A stretch of DNA of 64,000 nt. Origin: Branchiostoma lanceolatum (taxonomy: Eukaryota > Chordata > Leptocardii > Amphioxiformes > Branchiostomatidae). The stretch spans positions 7,356,501 to 7,420,500 of the forward strand of contig NC_089724.1 of NCBI RefSeq assembly GCF_035083965.1, read 5' to 3'. Under the pieces are notes generated by a model. That model saw only the letters and a list, made by a program, of their open reading frames with translations, ran no database searches and was not told the origin of the DNA. The position numbers were made by a program, and so were the translations under genes. This document shows positions 10,897 through 21,790 of the stretch, in pieces (position 1 is the first letter of the stretch; the number at the start of each line of letters is the position of its first letter).

Positions 10897-11724
10897 CGGG
10901 GCTCGAAATACTGGGTGTATGTGCACCTTTGTGCAACTAATTTTTGACTTTGGATGCACCAGTGCACCTACTGTAGATATTTTTGTAGCCTATTGAGGAA
11001 AGGTACTATACTGTACACTAGGGGTGGATACCGGTTTGCTGGACCTGATTCGGACCTGTATAACATCCAAGAACCGAGTCCAAAAAACCTGAAAGCCAAA
11101 AACCTGAGTCAAAAAAAACCTGAACAAAGTACTGCCGGGGTAATTCATTTTTCTATTTTGTTTGATGAAAAGTGTTTTGAGGCTCCCCTCTGACAAAAAT
11201 GCATTTGAAGTAAGTGCAACATTCAAATATCAAATACTGGTTTGTCCTGAAAGTCTTCTAACAAGAAACTTTTAGTTATGCATGTCAGCCTTAATTCTCT
11301 ATGCTTGATATTTGTTTAATAAAACAAAACATGTCAACTAGACAGGATCAGGTCCAGGTTCAGGTCCGGACCTGAACCTAAATCTCTGGACCTAAACCTG
11401 GACTTGGACCTTATCAAGCCGAACCGGTATCCACCCCTACTGTACACTAGTAGACCAAATATGCTTGGAATTTAAGTGTCAGAAAAAGCAATAATAACCT
11501 TTGTTGTACCTTGATGTATTACTTGTTTAAGAATTCGAAGTTAGCTATATAATTTCAGACTGGAGTTCTTAAGAGCGGCAGTAGGTTTAAACTTTGTAAA
11601 TATGATTTGCTGACATTCTACTTTATTTCATGTTGACTATGCACCCAAAATTCTTCCTGTGCACCTAAAGTTATGGGGTAGGTGCACCAGTGCACCTATT
11701 CCCAAAAATGAATTTTGAGCCCTG
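10897..11724. mobile_element. CAGGGCTCGAAAT-family MITE, copy 1, split by a hAT-like MITE
   Basis: The termini are CGGGGCTCGAAAT and TTTTGAGCCCTG, flanked by the 5-bp duplication AAACA (10892-10896 and 11725-11729). The ends are filled with the subterminal motif GGTGCACCAGTGCACC. Without the 11019-11439 insertion and its 8-bp duplication it is about 400 bp, like the other copies at 13575, 21260 and 53829. It has no coding capacity. It lies just past the 3' end of the ZIP gene and may contribute to its 3' UTR. Confidence 0.85.
11019..11439. mobile_element. hAT-like MITE nested in copy 1
   Basis: Terminal inverted repeats are TAGGGGTGGATACCGGTT and AACCGGTATCCACCCCTA, and the 8-bp target duplication CTGTACAC (11011-11018, 11440-11447) is exact. 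TAGGGGTG-type ends with an 8-bp duplication are the hAT pattern. The interior is rich in GGACCTGAACC-like words and has no transposase. A second copy is at 47282-47689. Confidence 0.9.
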
Positions 11725-11774
11725 AAACACAGTAAAAAAAATAAACAAAATCACAATGTTATAGGTTATAATCA

Positions 11775-14700
11775 TCAGATTTTGATTTGGTCCTCAAACA
11801 CTGCGATGAGTAACATGATCCCAATGCCCACCAGAAGTCCGAAGGACTGCACCAAGACTGGGTTAGCCGGCCCCTGGTCATTTTTCTTCTTCTTCTCGTC
11901 CATGTGGCCGTGGCTGTGTCCGTGACCGTGGCCAAGCTCTCCGTGGTTGTTTTCGCCGTGATCGTGCTCCGCAATGACCTGCGGCTGGTTGGGATGTACC
12001 ATGTCCGGCAACTGGATGGGGGGGACGAAGATATAAGATCTCAGCCATTCTGTGATTTTTATTTCATTTTAACAGGCTGGTGATATATCTAATTTAGAGC
12101 AATACAATCTCCACAGTTAAATCCATTCCAAACCACATCAAGCCATCACATTATTAAGTAAGGACATGTTGATTTGCTTAAATATGGATGACATCCACAT
12201 GCCCATCAATTTTTGTCCGTTTCCGACAAGTTGTCGGGAGAATATATGAAAATATGAAAACATTTCTGAACAGAAAATGGATACTAATGTCATGGAATGC
12301 CAAAGTCACTTCCAAAGTCAAACTCAAAGATGTGAAAAAAACAAAAATGAAGAATCTATCATTCGGTATACCATACTACCGTATGTGTGTTACTCTTCCT
12401 GACCACATAGATTTCATAATTAAGGGCAACTTTTCTCTTTGCCAAACTTTTTTATTATTCGCACTCTCGCATCAGTTTTGGGGTTCCCAGAGGATGTCAT
12501 CCATATAATCAAATCAACATGGTCTAATTGACGACAAAAAAGGCTAGATGCACCAATCATACAATACATTCTATTTAAACTCTATTAGAAGCACACTTAC
12601 CATGTCCACCAGACCAACATACAGGAACATTCCCGCGGTGACAGCGAACACGTACTGGATGACGTTACCCGACAGGTTGCCGATGCCCAGTCCGATGAGC
12701 AGCCCGATGTAGCAGATACAGGCGGACATCAGGTTGTACAGGATGGCCTGTTTCACCGACATGCCTGCCCGGATCAGCAGGGCAAAGTCACCTGGGGGGG
12801 AGAAATACCAGGTTAGAGATCATCATGAATGAATAAATGAATGAAAAAAGGCGTTAGGGGGCCAAACCAACACATAACAGCCCCTTTTAGAAAGCTGTAG
12901 TCTTATAAAAAATGTTTTCACTCCTTTTTCTATATCCTTGATCATGCATGTTGATTAGTCCCCCCCCCCCCACAGCACTAATAACAAATACAGAGTAATG
13001 ATAAAGCCTCTCACCAAGTTCATGTGGCAGCTCGTGGCAGAAGACTGCGACAGACGTGCTGACGCCTCCTGGGATTCCGCTGGCAAAGGCAGCCCCTGTG
13101 AATACAGATTAATATCACCTCGTAAGATTTCACAAAATCCGTACAAACCAACAGTTTTCTTACTATGTTAAATTAAGACTTAAGTTGCTAATCTCCTCCA
13201 AGCAATGAGGGATAGAACCACATGGACTGCCATGACGACTCGAGACCTTCCAGTCTCGACATAAGCAAGTAAGCATGACATTAAAAATTCACATCTTGCA
13301 TGCATTTATTTATACATCTATTTCCCCAAGTAGAAGGCCATGCTGTCTACTTTTCCCACTTTGTTTGTAGATGAATAAGTTTGCACCAGATGGTGCAAAG
13401 GACGGTGCCTATCATTTCAGTAGCCCTTGGGCCACACAACTTTGTGCAATTATTATAGCAGGGGGCTAGTCTACTGGTTATGATGAGTGTTTTACTGACA
13501 TACTCTTTCCCAAATCCTGAGTGCTTAGCAGAGAAAGCAGTATGTACCATTTTCAAAGTCTATGGTATGACTTGCAGGGCTCGAAATTCAGTTTTGGGAA
13601 TAGGTGCACTGGTGCACCCAACCTAAAAAATTGGGTGCACCAAAAAATTTTTGGGTGCACCACATAAAATAAAGTAGAATGTAACTATGGTAAGCAAAAC
13701 CTAATGACACACCTTACTGTTCCTCTTCATGCGCTTTGGCACGCGATCTCGGCACGCACAGTTTTGAAGCTTTCAAAATCGAAATTAACTCAAATTCTAA
13801 CATCAAAATCTTAAACAAGTACTACAACAAAGATTTTATTATTTTCTTACACTTAGATGTCAAGAATATGCAGTCTACTAGTATGCTATGATACCTTTAC
13901 ACATTAAACCGTACGAAAAATTTGGGTGCACCAGTGCACCCACAGTAAAAAATTAGGTGCACAGCTCCAAAATTGGGTGCACTGGGTGCACATGCACCCA
14001 GTATTTCGAGCCCTGACTTGGGTTATGGGGGATCAAACTCACGACCTACCGTATGCAAGGCCTTGGTCTAACCGTATGCAACACTCTACCTACTAGGCTA
14101 CTGTACCAGTATAGAAACGTCACCTAATTTGTAAGGGAGACATTGAACTCCTTACCAATGGCCATGCCATCACTGAAGTTGTGCAGTCCATCCCCCATGA
14201 TCACCATCCACGCCATGGTGGCTATCCCAGCATCCTTCAGCTTCTCGTTGTCGTGGTGATGGTGATGATGATGGTGGTGGCAGTGGTCGTCCTCCGTGGG
14301 CGAGTCCGTCGACGCCTTCAGCTCGTAGGACTCCCCGGGGTGGGCCAGCTCCCTCTGTTTGCGGAGCTTCTTTGCTTTCTATCGTAGAAACGAGTAAGAG
14401 ATACAATGTATTTCAATGAACAGTCACTGCATGTGTGCTTTGCTATTCACTGTGATCACTGTCAGGGTGCTCATGAGAATCATATCAGGGATGGTACCCA
14501 TTGTAGCATGCATATAAGTCCAGTGGTTAGTGGCCTTGCCTCTGGAACTAGAAGTTGCGAGTTTGATTCCAGCTATGTCGCTCACCCGACATGCACACTA
14601 CCGGAAAGGGTCGCAGCCCCTATAGGACGGGACTTTATGCCATGGTCCACTGTTCATTGTGCTTGACGAATTAAGAGCTATAAGGGAATTTCACCGGTAC

Positions 14701-17700
14701 ACTGAACCTGTAAATACTATACCATGCATACTATACGGTATACCCACCCAGTTTCCATGATAATTTGAGCATACCCCTAGTAGGCAAATAAGCAATCCCT
14801 AAAATGCAAATAAGCAAGACCCACCCTTTTGGCCCTCCTCTTCGTCATGACTCCCATGAGTTTCTCCATGATGAACAGGAAGTAGATGCCAAACAGCACA
14901 GTCAGGCCCTTCAGCACTGGATCAAGATGGCTGCCCCCATCATCGTGACCTTCATCATGACCTCCGTGGTCCTCGTGACCTTCATGGCCATCCTCGTCAG
15001 CATGCGCATGGAGACCAAGTGCCTGAAAATGGACACAGGCAATTTTATAGACATTTAGTGTAAATACAGAAATGTTCGCGATGGTTTTATGTTCGCGGCT
15101 TTTGCGGTAAGCTCTTCACCATGAACCGCCATGAAATTTTTTTGCCCTCCTTCTCCCTACTATATAGACTTAGTAGCCTGGGTGCCATCCTAGCTTGATT
15201 GAATAAGGGCCAGATGCCATTTCAGCCTTGGATAGAGGTCTGGAGTTTGAATTACACGGACTTGATGCCGTCCTAGTTAGTTTTTAACCAGTTGGTTAAA
15301 AACTAATTAGGATGGCACCCAGTCTAACTTTGGGCTATTTCACTCTCACCATACTTGTAATTAAAATTTAGTAGGGGTAGGGCTAATCAGGAAGTGATCA
15401 AAGCTCCCCGGAAGCCTGGGTACCATCCTCCATTAGACTAAGTTACCACTATCCCGTTTCATTTGCTTACCATGGTGGGGTCGTGTGGCGCAACGGCAGA
15501 GCGTTCGGCTCAGAACCAACAGGTCCCGAGTTCGAATCCTGTCATGTCACCGATCTTGTGCCCTTGGGAAAGGCACTTTACACGACTTTCCTCACTCCAC
15601 CCAGGTGTAAATGGGTACCTGACTTCGGTTGGGGAAGGTCGTATTGAGGTCACCTGGTGGCGCCGAATGGCAGCCGCCCAGACCCTTGCGACAGTTCCAC
15701 ATAATGCAAGTGTGGATAAGATATGTATATGTATATGTTGTGTATTATGTGAAACCTGTAAACCCTGCATCAATTCAGCGCTAGAAAGGCTGCCATTGCG
15801 GGTAATTTCTGACCAATAAATACCATTCTTTTTACCACAGAAGCAAGCAATAAGGGAAAAAACCCAGCGGTAACTACAGAGGATGGTACCCATGAAACGC
15901 ACAAGGCGAGTAGTACACTCTCCTGGCTCCCGGGAAAAGAACCCGGGTCCACCAGCACACAAAACACAACGCACTTACCACTAGGCTAACAGCTCTGGAC
16001 CAGTTAGACTGGTCAGTAAGTGGCACTTGAACTGCACTGTTACACCAAGGCTAGATTCCCTGTATATACTGCTCTACAAGAGAAGGTTTTTCCAGGTACT
16101 TACATGTGGTAAGAGATGAAGGACTGCATCTCCCGTCAGCGTTCCCACTGCCAGGGCGACCAGGAAGCACAGCAGGAACTGGTACACCCTCTGCTCCATG
16201 AAGGGGAGCAGCACGATTCCCAGAACAGCCAAGATGCTGATGACGGTCACAGCCAGGATTCCATACCCCCACACTGTAGGGACAGATCAATTACAATTGA
16301 GTCTACAGAAAACGTACCAAACAAAAAGTTAACTTCATATACCATCACCACATTTCAAAAATTAGTGAGTATGTACAGGGTTGCCAATGGATACATGCTT
16401 ATATTGGATGGAGATCCAGATCTAGATCGTAAGGGTCTGGAGCCACTACCATTCGGTGCGCAGGTGACCTCAATACAACAATTGCCCCATGTGCGGCCAT
16501 AAAACTGCAGGCTTTAATTTAAACCACTCACACCAGGAAGGACCCCTACTCTTTTTAATAATTGTGGTTCTTTAACATGCTCGAGGTGTGGCTCTCCTCA
16601 AACACGAGACCTCCGTCTAACGTCCTATTCGAGGGACAAAAGTACATGGAAAAAGTTGGGCAAATGATTTAGTTGTTCCACCTATCTTCTCAAACATCTC
16701 TACTAGCTATAAGAGTGCACAGTCACCAATTACAAGTTAATATCCTCTATGTAGCCTGAAGGATAGAACTGTTTTTAGAATTCAGACTGTCACTCTAAAC
16801 AATATTTTACCAGATTTCTTTGTAAAGAGACATTAATTTTACCTGCTGCGGGTAGGCCTTCTGCCTTGTGCTTGCCATGTTCGCCGTGATCGTGAACATC
16901 CTCTTCGTGTACGATACAGGCCTGTTCATCTATCTGTGTGATGAGTAGTGGACAGATGTTCACGAAGTCCGGCATCATCATGATGGACGGGCCTGCTGGG
17001 ATGTTGTACTCTACCAGGATCTCCTTCGCAGAGAGGCACTGTAGCAATGGAGAAAGCAAGAAGCACAATCAAAAAGATATTCTTTTCCTGTGGTGCCTGA
17101 TGCAAGCATGCGAATGAAAAAAAAAGTTTGGCAAAAAAAATACCTTCATTACAAAATCTATGTGGTCAGCAAGGATGAACAAAACAAAACATACCGAGTA
17201 TATATATATATGGTATATCGAAATATAGATTGTTAATTTTTGTTCTTTCAAAGCTTCTTCTTTGACTTTGGAATTGATTTTGACATCCTACCACATTAGC
17301 ACCTGTTTCCTGAGATATTTTTTTGCAATTTACAGCATGCAACTTCTCATTTTGCAGCTGTTTTCTACCATTTACAGTATGGCTGAAAATTGCACGCATG
17401 GATGTCATCCATGTAATCAAATCAAAATGGCCTTACTCCTAAGGATGACACTGTTCTTCACTTTCAGAGTAGATCTATTATACAACAACAATGATTAGCT
17501 ATGTTTGAAGCTGTGAAAGAAGGTTGGCTTACATGGGCACCTGGCTCATGGTCACGATGATCGTGGTCTTCATGTTTGTCATGGTCGTGATCTCCATGTT
17601 CCTGGTCATGGTCTTCATGATCATCGTGTTCATGGTCATGATCTTCCTGATTATGGTCCTGGTCATGCTCATGTCCATGACCATGTTCAGGATGTACATG

Positions 17701-18633
17701 CTCCTCCTCATCTTGATGGTCATCATGATCATGGTTATCATGATCATGGTTATCATGATCATGGTCATCATGATCATGGTCATCATGATCATGACCATCG
17801 TGGTGTTCGTCGTCTTCTTTCCCTGCAGTGCTTGCGTCCCTGCGCGCCCTTCTGTGGTCCGACTCTGTCGTAATCTCCAATAGGTCTAAACTACTGGCTG
17901 TCGGCGCCGCCGTGGACTTCCGCCCTCTCTGTCCTCTTTGCCGCCTCTTCCCCTTTCTCCTCTGCCTCCTGCTACCCCCCTGCCTCAACGGCCTGGGAGT
18001 CGGAGCCTCCTGTATGGCAGCAGGTTCAGGAGCTGCCGTTGTTGGACTCTGCGGAACCTGCTTTATAATCTCTGTTGTGTCCTCGTGGTGATGATGATCA
18101 TCATCATGATCATCATCACTGTGTCCTTTCCCTGGCAACGCACTTTCATGGGAGTCCTCATGATGCAAATGACCTGAATGGTCATGATCAGAATGTCCAG
18201 CACCACTTTCCTCATGTTCATCATCATCTTCCCCGTCATGATCGGTATGATGACCGTCTGTGTGCGGATAATGCACATGGTCCTTGTCCCCAACCGTGTC
18301 GACAACCAACGTGATGTTGGTGCTGCTATTCCCGTCCGCTTTGTGGTCAACGACCACCTCCTCGTGATGCACAATCCTCACCTCACCGAGTCCAAGTCTT
18401 TCCAGAAGTTCCTGGAAACCGTCGAAGGTCATCTTCCCATCCTTGCCATACTTCTTGAATATCTTCTGTAAGAATTCATTCTCCTTGAGGGACTCGTGGT
18501 ACGCGTTCCTGGCCGTGACGGAGACCGGGTCGAAGCCTTCGGAATGGGACGCCGCCTCCGCCTGATGGAACAGTCCGAACGTCAGCAAGCAGAGGAAACA
18601 GACACAGACACAGTGCAGGGGCGCCCTGTTCAT
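11775..18633 (-). CDS. SLC39A10/6-like: ZIP zinc transporter, LIV-1 subfamily (ZIP10/ZIP6 type), 8 exons
   Basis: Exons: 18633-17533, 17038-16843, 16273-16104, 15022-14825, 14378-14156, 13095-13015, 12791-12601 and 12011-11775. All introns are GT-AG and the phases sum to 2397 bases, 798 residues. The start ATG (GCCATGAAC) lies 12 bases after a 3' splice site, so exon 1 is non-coding. A signal peptide (about 1-28) is followed by the family helix-turn [19 protein letters not shown], two His/Asp-rich blocks (118-185 and 276-367), a polybasic run at 222-239 and RRARR at 261-265. The prion-like core has Cys 368, 396 (CPLL) and 408. Eight membrane segments start near 434. The metal site is HNFSD (621-625) and HELPHELGD (650-658), the LIV-1 signature. 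A His-rich cytosolic loop has nine His in a row. The protein moves Zn2+ into the cytosol. Human ZIP10 and ZIP6 are of similar length. ZIP10 versus ZIP6 is not resolved. Confidence 0.95.
12164..12527. repeat. TIR element in ZIP intron 7
   Basis: The ends ATGTTGATTTGCTTAAATA and its imperfect complement ATATAATCAAATCAACAT both continue into GGATGACATCC/GGATGTCATCC, giving terminal repeats of about 30 bp. There is no transposase. A related, inverted and 5'-truncated copy sits in ZIP intron 1 at 17095-17440. Confidence 0.65.
13370..13574. repeat. Fragment of the 18725-19010 SINE-like repeat
   Basis: Shares GCAGGGGGCTAGTC, the CACTGG/TACTGG words and TCTATGGTATGACTTG with 18760-18880. It is interrupted at its right end by the MITE at 13575. 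The uninterrupted copy shows that ACTTG is single at the empty site. Confidence 0.6.
13575..14015. mobile_element. CAGGGCTCGAAAT-family MITE, copy 2
   Basis: A 441-bp element in ZIP intron 5, with ends CAGGGCTCGAAATT and TATTTCGAGCCCTG and an exact 5-bp duplication ACTTG (13570-13574, 14016-14020). Subterminal GGTGCAC/GTGCACC words are repeated many times on both sides. It is noncoding. Confidence 0.9.
14505..14690 (+). repeat. tRNA-headed SINE-like element
   Basis: In ZIP intron 4. A tRNA-like A box (GTCCAGTGGTTAGTGGCC) and B box (GCGAGTTTGATTCCAG) lie at tRNA spacing, followed by an unrelated tail with CCCCTATAGGACGGGA. No second copy of this tail was found in the window. Confidence 0.5.
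15171..15340. repeat. Inverted-repeat element with TGGGTGCCATCCTAG ends
   Basis: The left end CCTGGGTGCCATCCTAG pairs with the right end TAGGATGGCACCCAG. Near the right end is a tight hairpin TTAGTTTTTAACCA/TGGTTAAAAACTAA. The ends resemble those of the palindromic element at 35273-35372, so both may belong to one group of small MITEs. It lies in ZIP intron 3. Confidence 0.6.
15475..15725 (+). repeat. tRNA-headed SINE, family 1 copy B
   Basis: The head has an A box (TGGCGCAACGGCAGAGCG) and a B box (GAGTTCGAATCCTG). The central block CCCTTGGGAAAGGCACTTTA and CCCAGGTGTAAATGGGTAC follow. The tail differs from the long copies: it ends in CACCTGGTGGCGCCGAATGG and a TATGTATATG run. The open frames crossing it on both strands are by-products of the repeat. 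Confidence 0.8.
15880..16045 (-). repeat. tRNA-headed SINE, family 3 copy
   Basis: On the minus strand it reads TTCAAGTGCCACTTACTGAC, TCTAACTGGTCCAGAGCT, then a tRNA-like head (GCCTAGTGGTAAGTGCG ... GACCCGGGTTCTTTTCCCGG). The same order recurs on the plus strand at 23815 and 24645. Confidence 0.65.
16540..16640 (-). repeat. SINE family 1 fragment (tail part)
   Basis: Only the tail modules are present: GACCCCTACTCTTTTTAATA, GGTGTGGCTCTCCTCAAACA, CGAGACCTCCGTCTAACGTC. The tRNA head and the central block are absent. It lies in ZIP intron 2. Confidence 0.6.
17095..17440. repeat. Inverted, truncated copy of the 12164 TIR element in ZIP intron 1
   Basis: Contains GATGCAAGCATGCGAATG, AAAGTTTGGCAAA and AAAATCTATGTGGTC, which are close reverse complements of segments at 12392-12475. 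Its right end GGATGTCATCCATGTAATC matches the family terminus. The left terminus is lost. Confidence 0.6.
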
Positions 18634-18645
18634 GGCTACAATCAC

Positions 18646-18662
18646 GCTGGAAAAGAAAATAG
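18646..18662 (-). other. 3' splice site of the first coding ZIP exon
   Basis: On the minus strand, ATTTTCTTTTCCAG precedes CGTGATTGTAGCC and then the ATG at 18633. A good polypyrimidine tract so close to the start codon implies at least one upstream untranslated exon. Confidence 0.7.
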
Positions 18663-18724
18663 AAGTTTGTTATTAGAATCAGGGCACAATTAGTTTAAAT
18701 CCTCCCTCACTAGTAGGTGTATAG

Positions 18725-19010
18725 GGTGGAGTCCATCTCCGTTTCGGTAGCCCTGGGCCGGCACACTGGGGTGGAATCACTGCAGCAGGGGGCTAGTCCA
18801 CTGGCAGTGGAGTGTGCTAAACTTCCATACTGTTTCAGAAGACTTAGTATGTTCTATTTTTATAAAGTCTTTGGTATGACTTGGTGCACCTCTTATCCAG
18901 ATGTGTCCTACCCGGGCGCGAACTTGGGGCCTTCTGGCTCCGCATAATTTGAACGAGATGTGGTGACAGAAGCGCAGATCACTACACCACAGGGACACCC
19001 CCCAGGGCAC
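18725..19010 (-). repeat. tRNA-headed SINE-like repeat
   Basis: On the minus strand the head has TGTGGTGTAGTGATCTGCG (A-box-like) and CCAAGTTCGCGCCCGGG (B-box-like). The tail carries CATACCAAAGACTTTATAAA and GACTAGCCCCCTGCTGCAG. The tail is shared with 13370-13574. Confidence 0.6.
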
Positions 19011-19210
19011 AAAAATAACAGCAAAAAAATGTTAGCATTTCTTCTAGAATAGTCACTTGTTCTACATGTCACAACTTACACTATCTGTATCCTTTTTCTA
19101 CAGTATGTATTGTTTCATGCTGCAATTAGCCCTCAGGCAAACTTGCAAATAAAACTCATGTAACTTATCTGTATCTGTATAGCTGGTACAATAACCCTTC
19201 AGCATAACAC

Positions 19211-19253
19211 AGTGCAGCAGCTGGTTATATTTAATATAACCAGCTGCTGCACT
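19211..19253. repeat. Perfect 43-bp palindrome
   Basis: The two 21-base arms, AGTGCAGCAGCTGGTTATATT and its exact complement, are separated by a single T. No spacer is left for a normal RNA hairpin loop, so it is a cruciform-type palindrome. Confidence 0.9.
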
Positions 19254-19309
19254 TACAATGAATGGGCTGTCACACAAACGTTTCGTTTTTCATTTCGTTT
19301 CAACACCTA

Positions 19310-19665
19310 CTCATTTGAGGATGAAGCATGATGCTTTTTCAAGTAGCTAGTGGTAGTGCAATGTGGCTTCACTACAGCTGACATTTTTTTGGCTAAGCAC
19401 ACCGGGTCACCGCTACTCTTTTCGATAAGTGTGTTGGGTTCTTTTACGTGCAGAGGTTTGATGCTTGAGGCTAATGCCTGAAGCTCCCTCATACACGGAG
19501 CCGCTGGCTTTACGTCACCATCCGAAATGACGAATACAATCCCTTACAACATGTCCGAGCTGGAGTCAACCCCTAGGATCGAACTCGGGCCCTAAGATCC
19601 AGAGTTTGATCCAGATGGCGAAGCAGCAGGGTTGTATTACTGCATGCTTGCGCCACGGGGACACA
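19310..19665 (-). repeat. SINE family 2, near full length
   Basis: On the minus strand it starts with a tRNA-like head (CCGTGGCGCAAGCATGCAG ... CCGAGTTCGATCCTAGGGG). A unique body with CCAGCTCGGACATGTTGTAA and TCGTCATTTCGGATGG follows, then the shared AAAAGAACCCAACACACTTA block and AAAAGCATCATGCTTCATCC. A truncated copy is at 8935. Confidence 0.75.
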
Positions 19666-20761
19666 AGCGTAAACACTTTCATTTTCAAAGATTAGAAGTT
19701 TGGTTTGGACCTCCAAGTCGTAAACTCTTACAAGTTACATGCAGTAATACATCAGGTAATTGAATAAAAACACCAAACAATGGATGTCGATTTCTTACCA
19801 ACTCATTTCTAGTAGGGGCAAGGTACCCTCAGACTCCGTGGTAAAATAGGAAAATTATCGCCCGTCTAGTACACAAATAGAATTTCATGACCAGGTCAAG
19901 AGTGCTCCGTCCCTCTGACCAACTCCATCATGGCTCTATCTTGCACTCATTGAAGTTGTGAAGCAAGCAACTGTGGCTTGGCATCACATTCAACATAACA
20001 ATGACCCCAGTAAGTGCAACTGGTGACTTAGTATAGTACTAGTAGGTACCCCCTTCAACTGGCAAAGGATGTGGATGACAGTAAAGTAACTCAAGAGTGA
20101 GATGGCATAGAACAAGTGTACATGCATGTCTTAACTTATTCAGGGCCGGTACCTCGGGCGATAAGGAATACCCTGAATATTCTATACATTATAATACACT
20201 GTGAACACAGTGCGTGTGGTATCACTGAATAGAAGTTGCCGTAACTATATGTTTAGTGACAGCCCACCGGCCATCAATCTTTTGAATATCTTTGACCTGA
20301 AACTGGAAAGGTGCAGTGTGACTAGATTAGGGCCACTGGGCGGTAAAAAAGAACTAGTAGGTTGTTCAAACATATGACTGTGTACAAACTTAGGTCTGCA
20401 TACCTTAATGTAACATTATAGGTACAGGTACAGAGGTTTAGGTACAGGTCTGGACAAATTTTCATGTGTTCATCTGAACTTCTTCAATATTGTCAGAAAC
20501 ATTAATAAACTGCTGTATCTTTGTTCAAAGAAACCGAAAATATTAAAGGTTTCCTTAACACCAAACTCCCATTGTTGCCAAAACTCCCTGTGTGAAGGAT
20601 CTATGGGGTATTAGTTTTAGTTAGCTGTCAATTTGGTCACGTTTGGTGTCCCATGAGGTCATGAGATCAGTCACAAAATAAGCATTTATTGGACCTGTAC
20701 GTACCTAATCGATTTTCACAGTACAGTACCAGTAGGCAGCCCTAGTACATACCAGTAGATG

Positions 20762-21790
20762 GGACGATGAATGAAGACCTTTATTGTGCATGTTTGCCCC
20801 ACTGGGCTAAGCACTGGTCACATGTTAACAACTAGATACATATTCATGAGTATATAAACTTCTAGCATACACTAGTACTTTCGACTTCCTCTCGTTTCTT
20901 GGTAATTGTATAATCATACTATAAATGTAGGAGGCTATATCATTAGTTGGTTTATTGAAGGCTGTAAGAAATATAACTTTCTCTCTACTATTCAGGTATC
21001 TGAAGTAGGGAAATTTACTTAACACATAACTGAAAAGAATTATTCTATCGCTATCATACAAAGGACAGTTTACAATAAAATGTACTTCGTCTTCTACTTT
21101 ACCTAGACTACAAAATTGGCAGATTCTTTGATAGAGGTGTGTGGTTATGTCTTCCTGATTCGAAATTTGTGGCAACTTGTTCTTAGTTTTGTAACAGTTG
21201 ATCTGTGACGTACGTTTGCAATCTCTACGACTTTAGATATTCTTCTTCGTTATAGGAATCAGGGCTCGAAATAGTGGGTGCATGTGCACCCAGTGCACCC
21301 AAAATTGGAGCTGTGCACCTAATTTTTGACTGTGGGTGCACTGGTGCACCTATATATTTTTGTAGCCTATAAGCTTAAGGTACTATCGTACACTAGTATA
21401 CAGAATATTCTTGAAATGTAAGTATAAAAAACAGCATGATAACTTTTTGCTGTACTTTATTTAATGTATTATTTGTTTGAAATTTTGAAGTTAGCTATAG
21501 AATTACAGATTGAAGTTCTTAAGAAAGGCATGCGCAGCAGCGCTAAACTTTGTAATTATGTTCTGAAGAACATTCAACTTTATTTTATCTGGTGCACCCA
21601 TAATTCTTTCTGTGCACCCAATTTTTTGAGTTGGGTGCAACAGTGCACCTATTCCCAAATATGAATTTCGAGCCCTGGGAATGGTTCAATAATCTGTACG
21701 TTCGTAGTTTATTTCATGCATTTGCACCTTTGTTATCGTTTTCTCTCTCATAGCTGACTAGAAAGAAAAAGCCTATTGGATTTTGCCATG
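20762..21790 (-). pseudogene. LINE 3' fragment (CR1/L2-like C-terminus), split by a MITE
   Basis: On the minus strand, pieces in changing frames read LRTYRLLN, NVRHRSTVTKLR and then CQFCSLGKVEDEVHFIVNCP with LYDSDR. That is the C-X2-C...H...C tail found after the reverse transcriptase in many non-LTR elements. It ends in an AATAAAGGTCTTCATTC-type 3' UTR near 20770. Frameshifts and the MITE at 21260-21677 show it is dead. The remainder of the 18.65-25.4 kb stretch is repeats with no host exon. Confidence 0.7.
21260..21677. mobile_element. CAGGGCTCGAAAT-family MITE, copy 3
   Basis: 418 bp with ends CAGGGCTCGAAATA and ATTTCGAGCCCTG and an exact 5-bp duplication GGAAT (21255-21259, 21678-21682). 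It is inserted within the C-terminal coding part of the LINE fragment at 20762-21790, so it is younger than that insertion. Confidence 0.9.

Noticed and set aside
15463..15974. Plus- and minus-strand ORFs of 118 and 154 codons
   Set aside because: They cross a tRNA-headed SINE and ZIP intron sequence, and match no family.
17524..18471. Several plus-strand and other-frame ORFs rich in Met, Ile and Val
   Set aside because: They are antisense or out-of-frame readings of the His/Asp-rich ZIP exon; the GATCAT-type codons give MIMI-like text.
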